This document shows positions 60,201-64,000 of a stretch of DNA of 64,000 nucleotides, in pieces. The position numbers and the translations under genes are program-made. The stretch is from positions 124,001 through 188,000 of the forward strand of contig JAOALB010000050.1 in the NCBI GenBank assembly GCA_025331125.1, given 5' to 3'. Position 1 is the first letter of the stretch, and each line of letters opens with the position of its first letter. The notes beneath the pieces are model-generated. The model did not search any database and was not told where the DNA came from. It saw only the letters and a program-made list of their open reading frames with translations. This DNA comes from Mycogone perniciosa. Lineage: Eukaryota > Ascomycota > Sordariomycetes > Hypocreales > Hypocreaceae.

Positions 60201-61678
60201 ATTCGCCAATGCTAATTACTTTCTCAGGGTATCGAAATTACAACGAGAAAAGGCCGGGCGGCCGCCACGCCTATGTTGTACGGAGTACGAACAGAAGAAT
60301 CGGGGATGCAACCGTGCCTGTGGCGGCGCACGTCCTCGGACAGCATCTGAGGCGTTGACTAGGCACTGCCACTGTTACTACGAGTACGAGTAGGTACCTA
60401 TTTTGCGGTTGATTACGAGTATGTACTTCGTATGTGTGGTGGCTATTACTTCGTAGGCAAAGCTATTCAACATTGCAGGAAACTGGTTAGGCAGGATAGA
60501 CCTTGCACACTGTAGTACCGATTACGTGTTGATACAGAGGGCTGAGCGGAACGGTGGAAGCAGAGAGAACATTGGCACATTGGCACATTTCTTGACCGCT
60601 GCGTCTTACAATAGACCCTCCATGCTTTGGCATATTGGTGCTTGGTCGCACAAAGGGAAATAGAACACCCCGAAAAGATGCAGCAATATGGAGTATACAG
60701 TATACGCCCCATATATAGAAAGATACGGGATACGGTTGTGGGGAGATCGGCCTGCAAACACGTGCGGGAGGTTCTTCAACGGCCATGATCTTCAGGCTTT
60801 GTTGCATCCCGCAGTCAAGGGACCAAGATCAACATCAGATCAGATCTACTTTGCAGCGGCAGATGCAGACAAGTGGTTTTTCCGCGGACGCGTTCTTGAT
60901 TCTTAACCGACACAGATACGACAATTACCCACATTCATGCCTCACTCCACTCAGGAAGGTATGGAAAAGAGAACTGATACAAATTGCATGCTCGGTCAAC
61001 TCCCGACCAGTGTCCACCATTTATGACGTCAACCCTGCACGCTGCTGTTCTCGGCATGCCTCTTGCGTGCCAGGCCGGTGATCTTGGCGACTTTCTCAGC
61101 CTGCCTATGGTGCGGAGTTGAACAGGGAGGCTCATTTTCTCCGTTGAGACAACCAGACGGCACCGGTTGAAATATTGTTTGTTGTCGGTGATCGAGAAAG
61201 AAGCAAGTATGGAAGGCCAAGCAAGGACTAGAAATTCACGGCCCTCTCGTCTTCGCTTTGGACGAAATTGGCTGCTCTATCAGCACTTACTCGTGCAGAC
61301 ATAGTGGGGACTGTCATCTCTAGTTCGCCGGTTTGTTAGTGTGAATCGGATTACCGCCTTTGGAAACCAAACAACCAAAGCGAAATGTGAAATCCAGCCG
61401 GAACAAGGCCGCACCTTGGTGGGGGGTTTGCCGACAAGATGCCCGGGCACCCTTGGCTGCAGCACAAAATGCAGCATTACGAGTAAGCAATTGCCGTAAT
61501 TGGTGTATTCAGTTGGATAAGCAATACGACTGTACGAACATTAGGCGGCACGGGACAGACCATCACGTTATGTTAAAGTCTACGAAGTACGAAGTACCGG
61601 CCAACGGTTATGTTGACAAGCAATTAAAGGACCAGCAACTCTCTTGAACCTTCATCAGCGGCAATTGGTGTCAGAAAC

Positions 61679-61735
61679 AAGTACTACTCCTACTAGCAGT
61701 ATACTACTACTCGTACTACTACTCGTACAATACGA
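61679..61735. repeat. TAC/ACT-rich imperfect microsatellite
   Basis: An imperfect run of CTACTACTCGTA-type units in non-coding sequence. Confidence 0.6.
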
Positions 61736-63129
61736 ACTGACCAAGCATTGCGAACTTGGTCTAACAACGTCCAGCATTTCTGCGAGTCGATTATGGCTCA
61801 CTAGTACGAAGTACTCCGTATCACTATTGCTGTGATATTATCTGGCGTACTCTTGCGGGGGCTACGAAGTACTTGGCACCACAAGACGCCACCTGAAGCC
61901 GAATGTTTTGATCTTGCTTTTTACAGTTGACTGCAACCCTTTGACAACGCATCTCGTCTCGGGAAACAACATATTATACCACCACCAATAACCATTGGAC
62001 AGAATGATGCAGGTTGCTTCGTTCGAAAAGCCAGCGAATCGCAAGCCAAACGTTGAACACTGCAGAGCAGCCATATCCTGCTACTACTAGGACCAGGCAG
62101 CCCGCGAGCACTCCTCATGTGCAACATGCGCACGCATGTTAGAGACCGACTCCAATCCACCCGCAGACGCGCCGAGACATGGCGGCGCCTCGTTTACTTG
62201 CATGGGATTTGTTCTGCCGAGGGCGGCCCGCAAGAATCCCATCTTTGGCTTGAGATGGCCTGTCTGCGGGTGATGATGGTTTCTCCCTGAGGATCCCCTT
62301 TGTGCATTTGGGCGCTCCCACAGGGCCGCCTTTGAGAAGCTTGTGTAAGTGCGGTTAGTGATGCAATATCTCCGCTACCCTAGTCGTTGGAAATTTGCTC
62401 TCTAGTGCATATCGAGATTGAAGCCATGATGTTGTGGCGCATCGCCAAGTTGGTTCTTGGGACGCCGGACAAGAGCCTTGATCACACTTGTCGCAAACTA
62501 AGTGCGTATCAAGTTGAGACTCTTCAATCTCAATCCGGCGAACTCCGTCATTTGGTTTAGGGCGGCGCATTCCAGATGCCATGAAGGAAGGAGTCGAGTG
62601 CTTCCCAACATAGACATGTTGTCTCGTCTCGTGGGGAAAACACGTAGGCATGGAAGAAACTGGTATGAGCCGCCGATACATAGCAAAGAATGCTCACTCA
62701 ACAACAATCCATCAGATAGCAGCATAATAGTTTGCAACAGGTATCTCTCATCCTTGACACCTGCTTTTACCCGCCACCGCTCTTTTATTTGTCATCATTC
62801 AAAGGACCTGCCTCGCAGAAAGTAGGGTTTCCTCTTCGTGCGACATGGCGGCTCTCTTGTCTCTCCATGTGAACTGCGTTTGTCAACTGATGACAGGGGC
62901 GAAAAACAAAAGGCCCCGGTCAAGGTGAGACAAGTGAAAGACATTCGGACAGAAGAAATGTGCATGTGCATTGAAGCATACGACGTTGGCTTGCCGTGTG
63001 ATTACATGTGACGTCGACGGTACATATTTTACGAGCACATGTCTCAACAGCCGTGAAACCACTCTATACGGCGTCCCTGCCTACCTATTTGGTCCCTATC
63101 TTGTCTGCCTCCTAACAAGAAGCTCAGAA

Positions 63130-63212
63130 GCCCGCTTGGCTAAGCGGTATAGCGTGTCACTAGTATTTCACTGGACATGACAAGGTGATCAGTTCGACTC
63201 TGATAGTGGGCA
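63130..63212 (+). tRNA. tRNA-Thr (anticodon AGT) with an 11-nt intron
   Basis: All arms fold. Acceptor stem GCCCGCT (63130-63136) pairs with AGTGGGC (63205-63211), with discriminator A at 63212. D arm: GCT...AGC with GG in the loop. Anticodon stem: TGTCA (63155-63159) with TGACA (63178-63182). T arm: ATCAG-TTCGACT-CTGAT (63188-63204). The anticodon loop has 18 nt. Taking the normal 7-nt loop as CTAGTA plus A, the anticodon is AGT (63162-63164), and an 11-nt intron (63166-63176) lies after position 37, the usual place. A T-run starts three bases after the gene, as expected for RNA polymerase III. CCA is not encoded, as normal in eukaryotes. Confidence 0.93.
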
Positions 63213-64000
63213 ATTTCTTTTTTTGCTCCCATCTCGATTTTTATTTCCTGTATTGCCTTTTTTTTGCCTATTCAGAATGCAGGAATAAGTGAGTGTCGAG
63301 ATCTTTGCGGTGGACAAGATGTACAAGTTTGAAGGACCGGCGTGCAATTTACGATCATGCGTCCGCGTTTCATGCCGGAAAGCTATGCAGCCTCGGTAAC
63401 GAATGCAGTTCAAAACGGAGCACGAACTCATATGCCTGGGATGTACTGAAACAGCTACTAATCTTTATGCAATCAATGCAATGCGTCCGAGTCTGCGAGA
63501 GACGTATTCTGGTGCTGGAATACACCATCATCACTCCTACCCTAAACGGCATAAAAAAGTCCACGGGGGATTAGAGTCAAGATACACGAGTTGACTGAAC
63601 ACTGTAAACCCAATCGGTTATTCTATCTTGTAGATACGAAGTACTATATACTCTCTCTCTATACACAATATCTTTATTCGGTCAAGGAAGCATTCGCAGT
63701 GGGAACACGGGCTGTGCAGATCGACCCTTGGACAAAGAGATCGACATGAAGATCATGTAAGGAGTCATATATAGGCACAGCATGTTGAAATTGCGTCCAT
63801 TTTTATTTGAATGATCTAGCAAACGCCAACTCGCATGCTACCGTATCGCGCATTCTACAGCATTACATAGAGACCAAGCAGCAAGCAACCCTCTAGGAAC
63901 TTGCCTGTACCTAATAAACCAGATTGAACCCCCTTCGCCCATTATCTCTGACTCCCAAACACTCTCTTGTCCACAATACCGCCCGCCACTACAGAATAAT
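63213..64000. other. Right-edge non-coding region
   Basis: About 790 bp after the tRNA. Apart from the T-run and one TACGAAGTA word at about 63,635 I see nothing supportable; a gene beyond the window could have its 3' or 5' end here. Confidence 0.45.
63215..63226 (+). terminator. RNA polymerase III T-run after tRNA-Thr
   Basis: TTTC followed by a run of T residues directly downstream of the tRNA 3' end. Confidence 0.7.

Larger units (their letters stand above)
53883..63129. other. 9.2-kb gene-poor region upstream of the flbC-like gene
   Basis: No protein gene is supported. Near the flbC-like start (54,480-55,110) the plus strand is purine-rich, so the minus strand has the pyrimidine-rich character of a 5' leader for that gene. 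Further out there are about 14 TACGGAGTA/TACTCCGTA words (55,120-61,820), variants such as TACGAAGTA, a (GTA)7 run, a (CAA)9 run and a TAC/ACT-rich stretch at about 61,680-61,735. I found no transposase, reverse transcriptase or terminal repeats. Confidence 0.55.

Noticed and set aside
1..64000. Transposons, CRISPR arrays, biosynthetic cluster or telomeric repeat
   Set aside because: No transposase or reverse transcriptase motifs, terminal repeats, regularly spaced long repeats, PKS/NRPS-type genes or TTAGGG arrays were seen.

Overview
The window is a piece of a filamentous ascomycete (Pezizomycotina) nuclear chromosome. This is shown by short spliceosomal introns of about 40-80 nt with GT..AG ends and CTAAC/CTGAC branch sites, by the gene content (Rax2, Lcl3, a Nif1/Dsf2-type SEL1 protein, a fungal lipoxygenase, a FlbC-like zinc finger protein) and by loose gene spacing. 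Gene order and protein flavour suggest Sordariomycetes, probably Hypocreales, but I cannot name a species from the sequence alone.

The left and middle part (1-46.5 kb) is a dense block of mostly housekeeping genes. In order they are: rna15/CSTF2 (3' end cut by the window), erv46, a nif1-like gene, the proteasome beta-2 gene pup1, nup159, rpc40, uba3, tel2, a Ste20/GCK-type kinase, a small DUF7053-like protein, pso2/snm1, lsm2, a secreted lipoxygenase, utp12/dip2, the Arp2/3 subunit gene arc35, lcl3 and rax2. Several are arranged as head-to-head pairs sharing a short promoter (rna15/erv46, pup1/nup159, uba3/tel2, utp12/arc35). Others are tail-to-tail with about 290 bp between stop codons (rpc40/uba3, tel2/kinase, pso2/lsm2). 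Together they cover mRNA 3' processing, ER-Golgi traffic, protein turnover and neddylation, nuclear pore function, RNA polymerase I/III, telomere/PIKK maintenance, DNA crosslink repair, U6 snRNP and mRNA decay, ribosome biogenesis, actin nucleation and polarised growth. The genes look independently regulated; this is not a pathway cluster.

The right part (46.5-64 kb) is very gene-poor. In 17.5 kb I can support only one protein gene, a four-exon C2H2 zinc-finger gene (52.6-53.9 kb) resembling the conidiation regulator FlbC, and one tRNA-Thr(AGU) gene with an 11-nt intron (63,130-63,212). The rest carries microsatellites and many copies of a short word, TACGGAGTA/TACTCCGTA, that occurs about 30 times in this window and, where I checked, only between genes. 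Some copies form perfect palindromes or hairpins.

The most unusual gene-level observations are a predicted 6-nt internal micro-exon in uba3, which restores the nucleotide-binding motif; three genes with first coding exons of 7, 14 and 17 nt; and five introns in which the branch-site CTRAC is followed at once by an AG that must be skipped. All exon boundaries were assigned by eye from reading frame, splice consensus and family motifs. No transcript data or database search was available.
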